A stretch of DNA of 55,875 nt from Kordiimonadales bacterium (GTDB lineage: Bacteria; Pseudomonadota; Alphaproteobacteria; Sphingomonadales; Kordiimonadaceae): assembly GCA_015485385.1 (NCBI GenBank), contig WFTS01000051.1:1-55875 (forward strand). Reading direction: 5' to 3'. The position numbers and the translations under genes were made by a program. The notes beneath the pieces were generated by a model that searched no databases, had not been told where the DNA came from, and saw only the letters and a list, made by a program, of their open reading frames with translations. Shown one piece after another: positions 7,951 to 15,609 of the stretch. Each line of letters starts with the position of its first letter. The first letter of the stretch is position 1.

Positions 7951-8730
7951 TTATTTCCCCCTACTTGGAGCCGCTACAGGCAGAATTACAATATCCGTCT
8001 GTGTACGTTTTTGAGCAATGCGAATAAGCTGTTTAATAGGTGCTGTGAATTCAGCGCCCAGCTTTTGCCATGAGTTGCTAGCGCGGTCCCAAGCTGCAGT
8101 TTCAAGACCATCTTTGGTCTGATAATAGAAACCAACACGACCAAGGCGCACGAAGTTTACAGAGCGACCATCTTTCAATGGAGCTTCATAAGCATATAGC
8201 GAACGGCCATACTGAACTTCGGTTTTATACGCCTCAAGTACGATACGGAAACGCTCTGGGTCACCAACGTTCGGGCTGTCCATTGTTTCACGCAGCATTG
8301 CGATACGGTCATCGCGCTCATCCTTAAGGAAAGGAATATCGCTCGCGATAAACTCTTCAAGATCATCGATCATGTCGAGCATCAAAGGCGTGATTTGGCG
8401 CTTGATCTCGTCGATCTGACCAATAGAAGCTTTGATCTTAGAGATCTCTTCTTCTTGCTTGGTGATCACCCGGCGTTGTTGAGCGTTATAAGCACGAAGA
8501 CCTGCGTTGGTCTTCAATACGCCTTTATACTCAACAATCAATTTATCTGTCGCATCAACAACACCATCAATGGTTTTTTGTGATGTTTGTGCGATTTTGT
8601 TCGCTGCATTCACTTCTTCTACGATCGACTTCACGCCAGCGTTTTGTGCTGACGCAACAGACGCTCCCAGAAGGATCGAAGCTACTGCAACTGTAGAGAC
8701 AGCTATACGTTTCACTTTAGCTTTATCCAT
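7951..8730 (-). CDS. DUF3450 periplasmic coiled-coil protein, first gene of the Ton operon
   Basis: A 259-residue exported protein with a signal peptide (cleavage likely after ASA-Q near residue 28). A coiled coil spans about 35-115 and a conserved domain holds the DUF3450-type stretch FLKDERDDRIAML followed by ERFRIVLEAYKTEVQYGR. DUF3450 proteins are commonly encoded just upstream of TtpC in TonB2-type clusters, which matches here. The biochemical role is unknown; a periplasmic accessory of the Ton motor is likely. It is the first gene of a seven-gene operon and a candidate promoter lies about 190 nt upstream. Confidence 0.9.
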   Translation of the reverse strand: MDKAKVKRIAVSTVAVASILLGASVASAQNAGVKSIVEEVNAANKIAQTSQKTIDGVVDATDKLIVEYKGVLKTNAGLRAYNAQQRRVITKQEEEISKIKASIGQIDEIKRQITPLMLDMIDDLEEFIASDIPFLKDERDDRIAMLRETMDSPNVGDPERFRIVLEAYKTEVQYGRSLYAYEAPLKDGRSVNFVRLGRVGFYYQTKDGLETAAWDRASNSWQKLGAEFTAPIKQLIRIAQKRTQTDIVILPVAAPSRGK

Positions 8731-8918
8731 TTTCTGCCCACATGGGTTTTAAAAAAGCTGCGGCCTTGCCTTGAATTGAGTTTCATATCTGGTGAAACTC
8801 AGGCGCCCCGAAGCGGATTAAACCTTGCAAAGACCAAAGTCATACGACCTTAAATCCTTACCCTTTAAATTGGGAGTAAGTTGCCACATATGCTTTATCC
8901 TGACAGACAAGCTGCCAG

Positions 8919-8927
8919 ATTATAACA
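8919..8927 (-). promoter_or_regulatory. Candidate extended -10 promoter of the Ton operon
   Basis: The minus strand reads TGTTATAAT, an exact extended -10 element, about 190 nt before the DUF3450 start codon. No good -35 hexamer is visible, which is acceptable for an extended -10 promoter. No Fur box was recognised, so iron control cannot be claimed. Confidence 0.35.
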
Positions 8928-9420
8928 TGTGCCGCATAAAAAGGTTTTCCCGAACCTCTCCCAATTGTGCAAACCACCCTGCGAATAAATCCGCACCCCT
9001 TGTCGCCCTACACCCAATTCATCGGTGAACGATCTATTATAATTGCCTCCTTGAAATGTTTTCACATTCGTCAGGAAGCATGAGGCGGGTGGCCCGCTCG
9101 GCGCCTATCATCCAAGAATCTTCCACAATTCCAAGCAAAAATTTCACTTTTATTGTTTCAAGCATCTTGATTGGATAATTTTCTCCTTCAAAAAGCGTGA
9201 AAATCAACGTAATTATAGTATGTGATACTGTAACACAATTGATAGAATGTCAAGCCTTGAAAAGCAAATTTACCCTGCTCACCAATTTTTAATGGTGCGG
9301 TATTCTTGGCACATCTTAGCAGATAATTATTCTTAATTTGGCTTAGAGTGGGATTTGCCGATCATGAGATTTAGGCCATAAGAGATTTGCCGCCCGCTTA
9401 ACGTAACATCATCGCCATGC

Positions 9421-9490
9421 CACTGATTTTCAGCGCTTAGTTGCGACCAACCATGAAAGCAATCACGTTCTATCGGCTGGGAAATCAGTG
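9421..9490. repeat. Long stem-loop in the 1 kb intergenic region
   Basis: CACTGATTT (9421-9429) and CAGC (9431-9434) pair with GCTG (9476-9479) and AAATCAGTG (9482-9490), giving a 13-bp stem with a small internal bulge. TTGC and GCAA inside the loop could form a further stem. No U tract follows, so it is not a standard terminator. It may be a structured RNA or a degenerate small inverted-repeat element. Confidence 0.4.
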
Positions 9491-9778
9491 AATTTCTGTG
9501 CGAATAAATGGCTATATGGTCACATTAGAAACTAATTTAAACTCCCTATACTTCAGAGCATGACCTCAAGGCCAAGCCCTTTGGGCGAATAAATTTCAGG
9601 CAAGTTTTAATCTCTCTAATGCATTAAAAAATTCATCTAAACCTGAGCGAAAAAAAACATGGCCTTGGTCCTGAAAAATGCCACATAAATTTTTTGTGTT
9701 TCCAATAATTTTGAATTTTACAATGAATGATTCGTTTAAAATGTTTGAGGAATTGTCAAATCAGGCGAATCAGCAGGC

Positions 9779-11656
9779 CTATGAAACCAAGGTGACACGT
9801 CTTAGTCCGCGCAGGGCATTCCCGATCAAAATCACCTCGGCTTTCTGCAGTTCTGAAATTGGTATCGAGCGAATGGTAACTGAAGGGGACTGGGTCATAT
9901 CTATAAGCTGATCGCGCAAGATGCCTGGCAGCAATCCGTCACCAATTGGGGGGGTGATAATTTGGTCGCCGTACACTAGGAAAATGTTGCTGATAGCGCC
10001 TTCGGTGATATGGCCCTCTTGATTGGCAAACAAACAATCTTGATGCCCATCTTTTTGCGCGTCTTGAAACGCAACATCAAAGCGTGCGCGCAGGCTGGTT
10101 TTATGCCGGAGAAAGACATCTTTGCTGTCAACAGGTATCGGATCAAGCATCACTGTCCCAATAGGGCGTGCAGCGGCACAGACCCGGTAGTCGTGTGGGC
10201 CATAATAGGGAGAGCCCTCAAAGGCGGTGCTTTCGATCTGGCAATTTCCCCGTTTGTCTAAAAGCAAACGGCAGCGGTGAATAGCAGACGGCTTAAAGCT
10301 GAGCGCATTCTTATATAGCATGGTTTTGATTTGATCAGGGTTACACTTAAAGTCAAAATAGGATGCACTGGCTTCAAGGCGCTTTATATGCTGCTGCAGC
10401 AACGGGTAGTTTCCAGCCTCAAGTCTAAGCGTTTCGATAAGATGAAAAGGCGGCCTACGGGCTTGGATGAAACGCGCTTTGAGTTGGCATTCATCATATT
10501 CTGCATCGGGTTTGCTGTCGGCGACAATGCCGCTCCCGATGTTAAAGCGCCCAGTTTTGTTCACTGAAAGGCACAGTGTGCGGATCGGAACATTTAGGGT
10601 CCAGGTTTCAGCGTGGTCTTTGGTGGCCGGGCTAAAATGACCTATCGTGCCGCAGTACACTCCGCGCGGGCCGTCCTCAAGCGCGTGGATAATTTCCATG
10701 GCACGGATTTTAGGGGCTCCGGTGACGGACCCACATGGGAACATGGCCTTTAGCAACTGTGACGGAGTAAGGTTTTCTTTAGCTTGTGCGCTGACGCTTG
10801 AGGTCATTTGGATCAGGGTTGGGTAGGTTTCTGTTTCAAATAGATGATCGACCCTCACACTGTGCGGGGCGGCAATCTTGCTTAGGTCATTCCTGATGAG
10901 ATCAACGATCATCAAATTCTCGGCACGGGATTTTTCATCTGTTTGCAGATTTTTACTGACCATCCGGTCTTCTCTGGCCGTAGCCCCTCGCGGTGCGGTG
11001 CCTTTCATTGGCTTGGCCGTTAGTGTGTCCTTTTGTTTCTTCAGAAAAAGCTCAGGCGATAGGGACAATATTTTGGTGTCGCCTCCAGTTGGGCCGGTAT
11101 CAATATAGGCACCGTAAGCGACGGGCTGGCTCTCGCGGAGCACCCGGTATAGCGATAGTGGGTCGCCGGAAATTTCAATGGGTACATCGAAGGTGTGATT
11201 GATCTGATATACATCCCCCGCTTGGATGTAGGCGTGGATTTTTTTGAGAGCACGTAAATACGCGTTTTGGTTATGGCTTGGTGGGCTAAGGCTAATATTC
11301 GCTTGGGCGCCCGTCGGGTTTTCAGTAAAAAAATCATCCAGAGCTTGAGGGGTTAGCTGTTTCCTGTGCCGAGTTGCCATCATCCATATCAGAGGCTCAG
11401 GTGTTTTTTGTGTTAACCGCGCGGCAAGTTTAGGTTCAAGGCATGCGGCGGCTTCGTAAGAGATCCAGCCTGCCGTATGTAGGCCGTCTGTGTGCGCTTG
11501 ATCCAAACGCTTTAGGGCGGCGGGCAGGTCGGAAAACGTATCAGCCTGAATAATGTAATCTGGAGAATGGAACAGATAAGAAGGGCCTGCCCTGTGCGGG
11601 GCTCGGCTATCATCCAGCAAAACGAAGGGTGCATGGTCAAGATCAATATGTGACAC
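9779..11656 (-). CDS. pabB: Aminodeoxychorismate synthase component I fused to aminodeoxychorismate lyase (PabB-PabC)
   Basis: A 625-residue fusion protein of folate synthesis. Residues 1 to about 370 are PabB, which turns chorismate and ammonia into aminodeoxychorismate; it has KPMKGT (215-220) with the catalytic Lys of the PIKGT motif and FPCGSVTGAPK (306-316). Residues from about 375 form a class IV aminotransferase-fold PabC lyase, which releases p-aminobenzoate and pyruvate, with the PLP Lys probably in HKTS and a conserved ITEGAISNIF segment. The start is GTG with AGGAGGGAG eight bases upstream. The glutamine amidotransferase subunit (PabA) is not in the window. Fusions of this type occur in several bacteria. 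Confidence 0.93.
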   Translation of the reverse strand: MSHIDLDHAPFVLLDDSRAPHRAGPSYLFHSPDYIIQADTFSDLPAALKRLDQAHTDGLHTAGWISYEAAACLEPKLAARLTQKTPEPLIWMMATRHRKQLTPQALDDFFTENPTGAQANISLSPPSHNQNAYLRALKKIHAYIQAGDVYQINHTFDVPIEISGDPLSLYRVLRESQPVAYGAYIDTGPTGGDTKILSLSPELFLKKQKDTLTAKPMKGTAPRGATAREDRMVSKNLQTDEKSRAENLMIVDLIRNDLSKIAAPHSVRVDHLFETETYPTLIQMTSSVSAQAKENLTPSQLLKAMFPCGSVTGAPKIRAMEIIHALEDGPRGVYCGTIGHFSPATKDHAETWTLNVPIRTLCLSVNKTGRFNIGSGIVADSKPDAEYDECQLKARFIQARRPPFHLIETLRLEAGNYPLLQQHIKRLEASASYFDFKCNPDQIKTMLYKNALSFKPSAIHRCRLLLDKRGNCQIESTAFEGSPYYGPHDYRVCAAARPIGTVMLDPIPVDSKDVFLRHKTSLRARFDVAFQDAQKDGHQDCLFANQEGHITEGAISNIFLVYGDQIITPPIGDGLLPGILRDQLIDMTQSPSVTIRSIPISELQKAEVILIGNALRGLRRVTLVS

Positions 11657-11790
11657 GGAATACTCCCTCCTGAATTGAGTTGACAGCGGCTGTTTTACGG
11701 TAAGATTTTAAGGCGAAAACTATGGAGGCCCTTATGTTACAGACAGAGAAAGGCGTCAATATAGGGTTGATATAATCGGGCTGATTTACA

Positions 11791-11825
11791 ACAAAGGGCG
11801 GCCACAGTGATGCGCCGCCCTTTGT
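11791..11825. terminator. Strong hairpin terminator, 11-bp stem
   Basis: ACAAAGGGCGG and CCGCCCTTTGT form a perfect 11-bp stem around a 13-nt loop, followed by TTTAT on the plus strand. It lies 16 nt after the stop of the MAPEG gene on the minus strand and would end that transcript. The better U tract faces the plus strand, which hints at a short plus-strand transcript (see findings). Confidence 0.7.
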
Positions 11826-11841
11826 TTTATAGCTTCAGTCT

Positions 11842-12234
11842 TTAAGCAATGCCGTAAGCTTTTACCAATACGGTAATGGATGCGGTTAGGAGAACGAGCA
11901 TTGTACCAAGAGCCCCAAACATACGCGGCTTGTTGGCTACATCAGGGTATTTGATCAATCCAAACGCATGTGAAACGCGCGCGGCGACAAAAATCACGCC
12001 CATGCCCATCACGAGGTCTTTATTTGCCCCCATATATTCGGACGCGCCGATCAGGATCAAAACAATCGGAGCAAATTCGGTGAGGTTTGCGTGTGCCCGA
12101 ATAGCACCCAACATCATAATGTCGTCGCCTTCCCCCAAAAGCGTTTTGGTTTTGCCGCGCATACGGCCTGTTTGAATTGCTGTGAAGCAAAGCAGCAAGC
12201 CGATGAAGCCTGCAGTGATGAATGTGATTGTCAT
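11842..12234 (-). CDS. MAPEG-family membrane protein (first copy)
   Basis: About 130 residues with four predicted transmembrane helices and the MAPEG signature AIRAHANLTEFAPIVLILI. MAPEG proteins (membrane-associated proteins in eicosanoid and glutathione metabolism) include microsomal glutathione transferases; bacterial members are mostly uncharacterised inner-membrane proteins. I chose the ATG at 12234 because AGGGGAG sits 5 nt before it; a start seven codons upstream has no such site. A paralogue lies at 14199-14582, with COQ4 and a TetR regulator between them. The Arg and Asn of the RAHxNxxE motif, involved in glutathione binding in characterised members, are present. Confidence 0.9.
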   Translation of the reverse strand: MTITFITAGFIGLLLCFTAIQTGRMRGKTKTLLGEGDDIMMLGAIRAHANLTEFAPIVLILIGASEYMGANKDLVMGMGVIFVAARVSHAFGLIKYPDVANKPRMFGALGTMLVLLTASITVLVKAYGIA

Positions 12235-12365
12235 GGTAACTCCCCTTTTTGACATCCCCTAGGGGCAATGTGCCCTGAGGGTGTAGCGAGCAAAGAGACA
12301 CATAACAGCAGAATTTGTAAACTGATATTTCAGTGAGATGGTTTTATAAAACTTAGGTGCCCACG

Positions 12366-12398
12366 AGAAAAAGGCCGCCATATTCATACGGCAGCCTT
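12366..12398 (-). terminator. Intrinsic terminator of the coq4 gene
   Basis: On the minus strand AAGGC-T-GCC pairs with GGC-G-GCCTT across a 10-nt loop and is followed directly by TTTTTCTC. It begins about 22 nt after the COQ4 stop codon. Confidence 0.8.
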
Positions 12399-12419
12399 AA
12401 TCAGGAGGGGACGTTAGTG

Positions 12420-13202
12420 TCACTGTGCGGCGAGGGCCTCAGGCCTTGTTCCCGCGATCACATCTTCAGCGTGGGCATATAAGGTTGGCTTGCGTACATT
12501 TAGCATTTCACGCACTTCCTCCAAAGGTAAATGCATGAGGTTTTCCCAGTTTACACCCGGTAACCAAGTGGTCTTTTTGCCAGTTCTATAGGCTTGCCAT
12601 ACAGCACGCCATATCTTGGCTTTAGGGAAAGATTGCTTGAAATGATAAGCCCCCATAACTGCAATCGCAGCAAAACCAAGGCTTTTGGTTTGCCCGTATG
12701 AGAATGCGACAACGCAAGCCTCGCCAAAGCCATCCCGGCCATAACCGGTTAAGATGTGCCACAGATCATGTGATTCGCGTGTGCGCCGCGCATAGCGGTA
12801 CATATCCTCGTCGGTGAAATCATCATAGTGGCCCTCGCCAGCCTCAATCAGGCCTTCGGGTGAGATACCTTCGCGTTGGCAAAAGTCATAGTAGGTACGG
12901 CCAAATGAACCAAGCGGTAGTTTTGCCAGATATTCGCGGTTTGTGAGTGTATCAAGAAGTTCTATTTCGTCAGCAAGAACACGTTTGCCAAAGGCTGTTG
13001 CCTTGAAGCGTTGATATTCTGTCCAAAAGGCATCCTTTGCTAAGGACCGCATGATAATGAACACCTGAGACGTGTCCTCAGGTGTTGCAATCAGTTGCTT
13101 CAGTGCCCGCCATGCCGTGCGCCATTCGCGCTTTGGAATCACATAGGGCTCTAACTGGTCGTCAGGGTGGTTTAATGTCGCAGGAGCGGCAGGGTTAGTC
13201 AT
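12420..13202 (-). CDS. coq4: COQ4-family ubiquinone biosynthesis protein
   Basis: A 260-residue protein matching the Coq4 family, needed for coenzyme Q synthesis. In human COQ4 work the protein was reported to perform oxidative decarboxylation of the quinone ring; bacterial homologues are less studied. The family's metal-binding pattern HDxxH-x11-E is complete: H145, D146, H149 and E161 in HDLWHILTGYGRD. No signal peptide or transmembrane helix is seen, consistent with a peripheral membrane protein. The gene is divergent from a TetR regulator, with a good promoter in between, and ends at its own terminator. Confidence 0.92.
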   Translation of the reverse strand: MTNPAAPATLNHPDDQLEPYVIPKREWRTAWRALKQLIATPEDTSQVFIIMRSLAKDAFWTEYQRFKATAFGKRVLADEIELLDTLTNREYLAKLPLGSFGRTYYDFCQREGISPEGLIEAGEGHYDDFTDEDMYRYARRTRESHDLWHILTGYGRDGFGEACVVAFSYGQTKSLGFAAIAVMGAYHFKQSFPKAKIWRAVWQAYRTGKKTTWLPGVNWENLMHLPLEEVREMLNVRKPTLYAHAEDVIAGTRPEALAAQ

Positions 13203-13237
13203 GGTTAAGCATCCTCACTTATGCTAGCGTGCCTTTA

Positions 13238-13265
13238 AAGATATGTTTATCGACAATAATGTCAA
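13238..13265 (-). promoter_or_regulatory. Candidate sigma-70 promoter of coq4
   Basis: The minus strand has TTGACA (13260-13265), a 16-nt spacer and TATCTT (13238-13243), about 36 nt before the COQ4 ATG. The region is shared with the divergent TetR gene, so the regulator could act here, although no clear palindromic operator was found. Confidence 0.5.
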
Positions 13266-13308
13266 TAGAAGGGCCGGTAGTTTTTTTAATCCGGTAAAAG
13301 TAATTTTG

Positions 13309-13956
13309 ATGGCTGAAGTAAAAAAGCGTGTACGCCGAACACCTGAACAAGCTCGGAGCTTGATTTTGGATGCGGCTGAAGTGCGCTTGCAAAGCGAAGG
13401 CCCAGAGGGCTTGCAGGTGAAAGAAGTCGCAGGCATTGCGGGTGTTGCACACTCTACGGTGCTGCACCATTTTGGCAGTGCCGAAGGGCTGCGCAGGGCC
13501 TTGATGGCCAGCATGGGCAATCGCCTTTTGGCGGATATTTTAGCCGCCGTAAAAAAAGACACGCTTCAAAAGGGCGATAATGAAATTTTGCTGAGTGTTT
13601 TTGAGACATTAAGCGACAAAGGTCACGCACGCTTGTTGGCTTGGATGATGTTGAAGGGTGATCAGCCTGCTAGTGATAATGATCAAATGCAGCAGCTTTT
13701 CCATCAATTGATAGAGGAAATTGCGGCGATATCGGTTGCTGATAGGGGTGACAAAAGCGCACGAGGGTGGCGTCTTGCCCGTCAACAGGCGCGCTTTACG
13801 ACGATGCTTGCAGCTGTTGCAGCCGTTGGTGATGGTATTGCAGGCGCATTTTTAGCCGGACAAATTGGTTTGACCGACAGTGAAGCACGCGGTGAATTTC
13901 GGGATTGGTTTGGGGCGTTGCTTAACAGCCAAACCGACGAGCCTCTGTGTAAATAG
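13309..13956 (+). CDS. TetR/AcrR-family transcriptional regulator
   Basis: About 215 residues from the ATG at 13309. The N-terminal helix-turn-helix domain (about 10-60) shows the TetR pattern: RSLILDAAEVRLQSEG, then VKEVAGIAGVAHSTVLHHFGS as the recognition region. The C-terminal ligand domain is unlike any I can name. An in-frame start at 13243 would add 22 residues that read as non-coding. The gene is divergent from coq4, the usual layout for a local repressor, so coq4 and itself are the first candidate targets. Confidence 0.9.
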   Translation: MAEVKKRVRRTPEQARSLILDAAEVRLQSEGPEGLQVKEVAGIAGVAHSTVLHHFGSAEGLRRALMASMGNRLLADILAAVKKDTLQKGDNEILLSVFETLSDKGHARLLAWMMLKGDQPASDNDQMQQLFHQLIEEIAAISVADRGDKSARGWRLARQQARFTTMLAAVAAVGDGIAGAFLAGQIGLTDSEARGEFRDWFGALLNSQTDEPLCK

Positions 13957-14120
13957 ACAGCGGTATCAGCAAAAAATAAACAGGTTATTCTCGTGGGTCG
14001 GCTTGAGCGCAGCCAGAAACTGCACTCAAATTTTTACCGGCAGTAAATCCCGCATTATAGTGCTTCAAACTATAAATTCCCCATCTGTGATCACTCCCGA
14101 TTTGTGACCAGAGCAGGCGC

Positions 14121-14142
14121 GCTGGCGCCCCACCAGCTTTTT
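14121..14142 (+). terminator. Weak hairpin with U tract after the TetR gene
   Basis: GCTGG and CCAGC pair over a 7-nt loop and are followed by TTTTT. It is about 165 nt after the TetR stop codon, so the assignment to that transcript is uncertain. Confidence 0.3.
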
Positions 14143-14168
14143 GGCGAAGCCTACGCGGCGTTTGAGCG

Positions 14169-14191
14169 CCAACTGAGTATTACTCAGTTGG
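14169..14191. repeat. Perfect 23-bp palindrome between convergent genes
   Basis: CCAACTGAGTA and TACTCAGTTGG are exact reverse complements around one central base. It lies 8 nt after the stop of the minus-strand MAPEG gene and could act as its terminator stem, though no long U tract follows on either strand. Confidence 0.5.
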
Positions 14192-14198
14192 AAAGACT

Positions 14199-14582
14199 TT
14201 AGAGCATAAAGTAAGCTTCTACCAAGCCTGCGATTGCAGCAACCAATATAGACAGAAATGTCAGGACAGTACCCCAATACCGAAATGGGTTTGCGCCTTC
14301 AAATTTCCCAAAGGTTAACCCGTGCATAAAGCGCCCCACTACAAAAGCCGCGCTGATACCTATTGTTAGATAAACATTCGCGCCGGTATATTCCAGCAAG
14401 CCGATTAAAATCAACGCCATTGGCGCATATTCGGTGAAGTTGCCGTGTGCACGAATAGCATTTTGCAAAGTGTCTTCATCGCAATCGCCTGAGTTTTTGC
14501 GACCCCGAGCATTGGTTACGCCGATGGATAAATAAACCAAAAGCAGGCCAAGAAGGCTTGCTGAAACAAGAGTGATAAGCAT
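14199..14582 (-). CDS. MAPEG-family membrane protein (second copy)
   Basis: 127 residues, four hydrophobic helices, and the MAPEG motif AIRAHGNFTEYAPMALILIG. It is a diverged paralogue of the protein at 11842-12234, similar in length and topology. The pair brackets coq4 and a TetR gene, which may point to a shared lipid or quinone stress role, but this is only context. Substrate and activity are unknown; a glutathione-dependent function would be the family default. Confidence 0.9.
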   Translation of the reverse strand: MLITLVSASLLGLLLVYLSIGVTNARGRKNSGDCDEDTLQNAIRAHGNFTEYAPMALILIGLLEYTGANVYLTIGISAAFVVGRFMHGLTFGKFEGANPFRYWGTVLTFLSILVAAIAGLVEAYFML

Positions 14583-14674
14583 ATGGTGCTCTCCCTAAAT
14601 AATATCCCCCTTGTGACGTTCTCTGTAATTGATGGTTTGGTCAAGTAGAGAAATTGAAAGGCACTTATACAAAT

Positions 14675-15304
14675 ATGGCTAGCGACCGGTTTAGAGATTG
14701 GGGTTTGTACCATAAAGCTGTTGCCGCTTTGGTTGCTGGGGTGGTTTTAAGCGTGGTGGTTCGGGCTTTAATCGCAATAGATGCCGCTTATGAAATCAAG
14801 GACCAGATCGTTATTGAGGCTTCTGCAGCTGAGATTTGGCCGTGGGTGATAGAGAATGATAAGCGGTCTGATTGGCAAGGCGAAGTTATTCGACTGAACG
14901 GCGTTTCAACTGATGTTGGTCGTAGCCGTATGTTATATTGGAAACGCGACTATAAACGTTGGCGGTCATATGAAGTAACGACAGAGATTGTTCCACAACG
15001 TCGTTTAAAGACCGAGCAAGAATCCGATATTGATCGGCGCTGGTGGCAAGTGGAGCTTGTGCCACAGTCCCCGTGTCGAACGCGTGTTATTTTGACAGAG
15101 CATATTAAGCCTACTTTATATGCAGATAGATTTTGGTTTTTTCAGGTGCGGGAACAGCGTCAGAAACGCCTAGAAAATTCTGTCAGAGACCTAAAGCGTT
15201 GGGTTGAGAAGACCAGCAAAGCGTGCCGTATGGAAGCAAAGCAAACACCGCCCCACGATCAAGAACAAATGGCGGATAAACCAGAGCTTACAAAAAGGAA
15301 ATAG
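14675..15304 (+). CDS. SRPBCC-fold protein with N-terminal membrane anchor
   Basis: About 209 residues. One hydrophobic helix (about 15-35) is followed by an SRPBCC/polyketide-cyclase-like domain with the typical opening DQIVIEASAAEIWPWVIENDKRSDWQGEV, here cited in part (IEASAAEIWPWV). Such domains bind hydrophobic ligands, but the specific ligand cannot be read from sequence. The C-terminal 35 residues are charged and probably disordered. I chose the ATG at 14675; a TTG seven codons earlier is possible. No operon partner is evident. Confidence 0.75.
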   Translation: MASDRFRDWGLYHKAVAALVAGVVLSVVVRALIAIDAAYEIKDQIVIEASAAEIWPWVIENDKRSDWQGEVIRLNGVSTDVGRSRMLYWKRDYKRWRSYEVTTEIVPQRRLKTEQESDIDRRWWQVELVPQSPCRTRVILTEHIKPTLYADRFWFFQVREQRQKRLENSVRDLKRWVEKTSKACRMEAKQTPPHDQEQMADKPELTKRK

Positions 15305-15311
15305 CCACAGC

Positions 15312-15491
15312 TTATGTTGGCGTTACTTCAAAATCGGTGAATTCCCACTGATCAATGTTTTCCATCTCAGCTAAAAACAGGTTTTCGGCTGCAACAACGG
15401 CTTCTTCTTCGCTTTCAGCGTTAACCTCGCTAACCCAGTAAAAGGTGCCGTGCGGCAATGTGGCTTGCAGTGTGACTTTTTGTTTTGCCAT
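15312..15491 (-). CDS. Small conserved-looking hypothetical protein
   Basis: A 59-residue soluble protein from the ATG at 15491 (MAKQKVTLQATLPHGTFYWV). The alternating beta-type pattern followed by a helix with ESEEEAVVAAENLF resembles small stand-alone DUF proteins, but I cannot name the family. The frame extends upstream to 15560 with less plausible sequence. It is convergent with the SRPBCC gene (7 nt apart). Confidence 0.6.
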   Translation of the reverse strand: MAKQKVTLQATLPHGTFYWVSEVNAESEEEAVVAAENLFLAEMENIDQWEFTDFEVTPT

Positions 15492-15609
15492 AGCGGGTGC
15501 CCCAAAATTGATATTCAAAAGATAGATGGCTGCTCTAGCATGAAGACAGGCACCTCGCAAATAGTCTAGCGGATATTTTTAGGCTCTCACAGTGTGGCTG
15601 TTCTTCTGC

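Larger units (their letters stand above)
8731..9778. other. About 1 kb intergenic region between the Ton operon and pabBC
   Basis: No convincing gene is visible: the short open frames lack ribosome binding sites and protein-like composition. The stretch is AT-rich. It holds a candidate extended -10 promoter for the Ton operon (8919-8927), a long stem-loop (9421-9490), a copy of the word AGAGCATGACC at 9555 that recurs elsewhere in the window, and a small GCCC-TTT-GGGC hairpin near 9576. It could host the Ton operon regulatory region, a small RNA, or decayed sequence. Confidence 0.5.

Noticed and set aside
8825-9028. Short plus-strand frame in the Ton upstream region
   Set aside because: No ribosome binding site, no coding character, and it overlaps the likely promoter.
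9678-9911. Short plus-strand frame overlapping the end of pabBC
   Set aside because: The overlapping half is antisense to pabBC and the other half is AT-rich without coding features.
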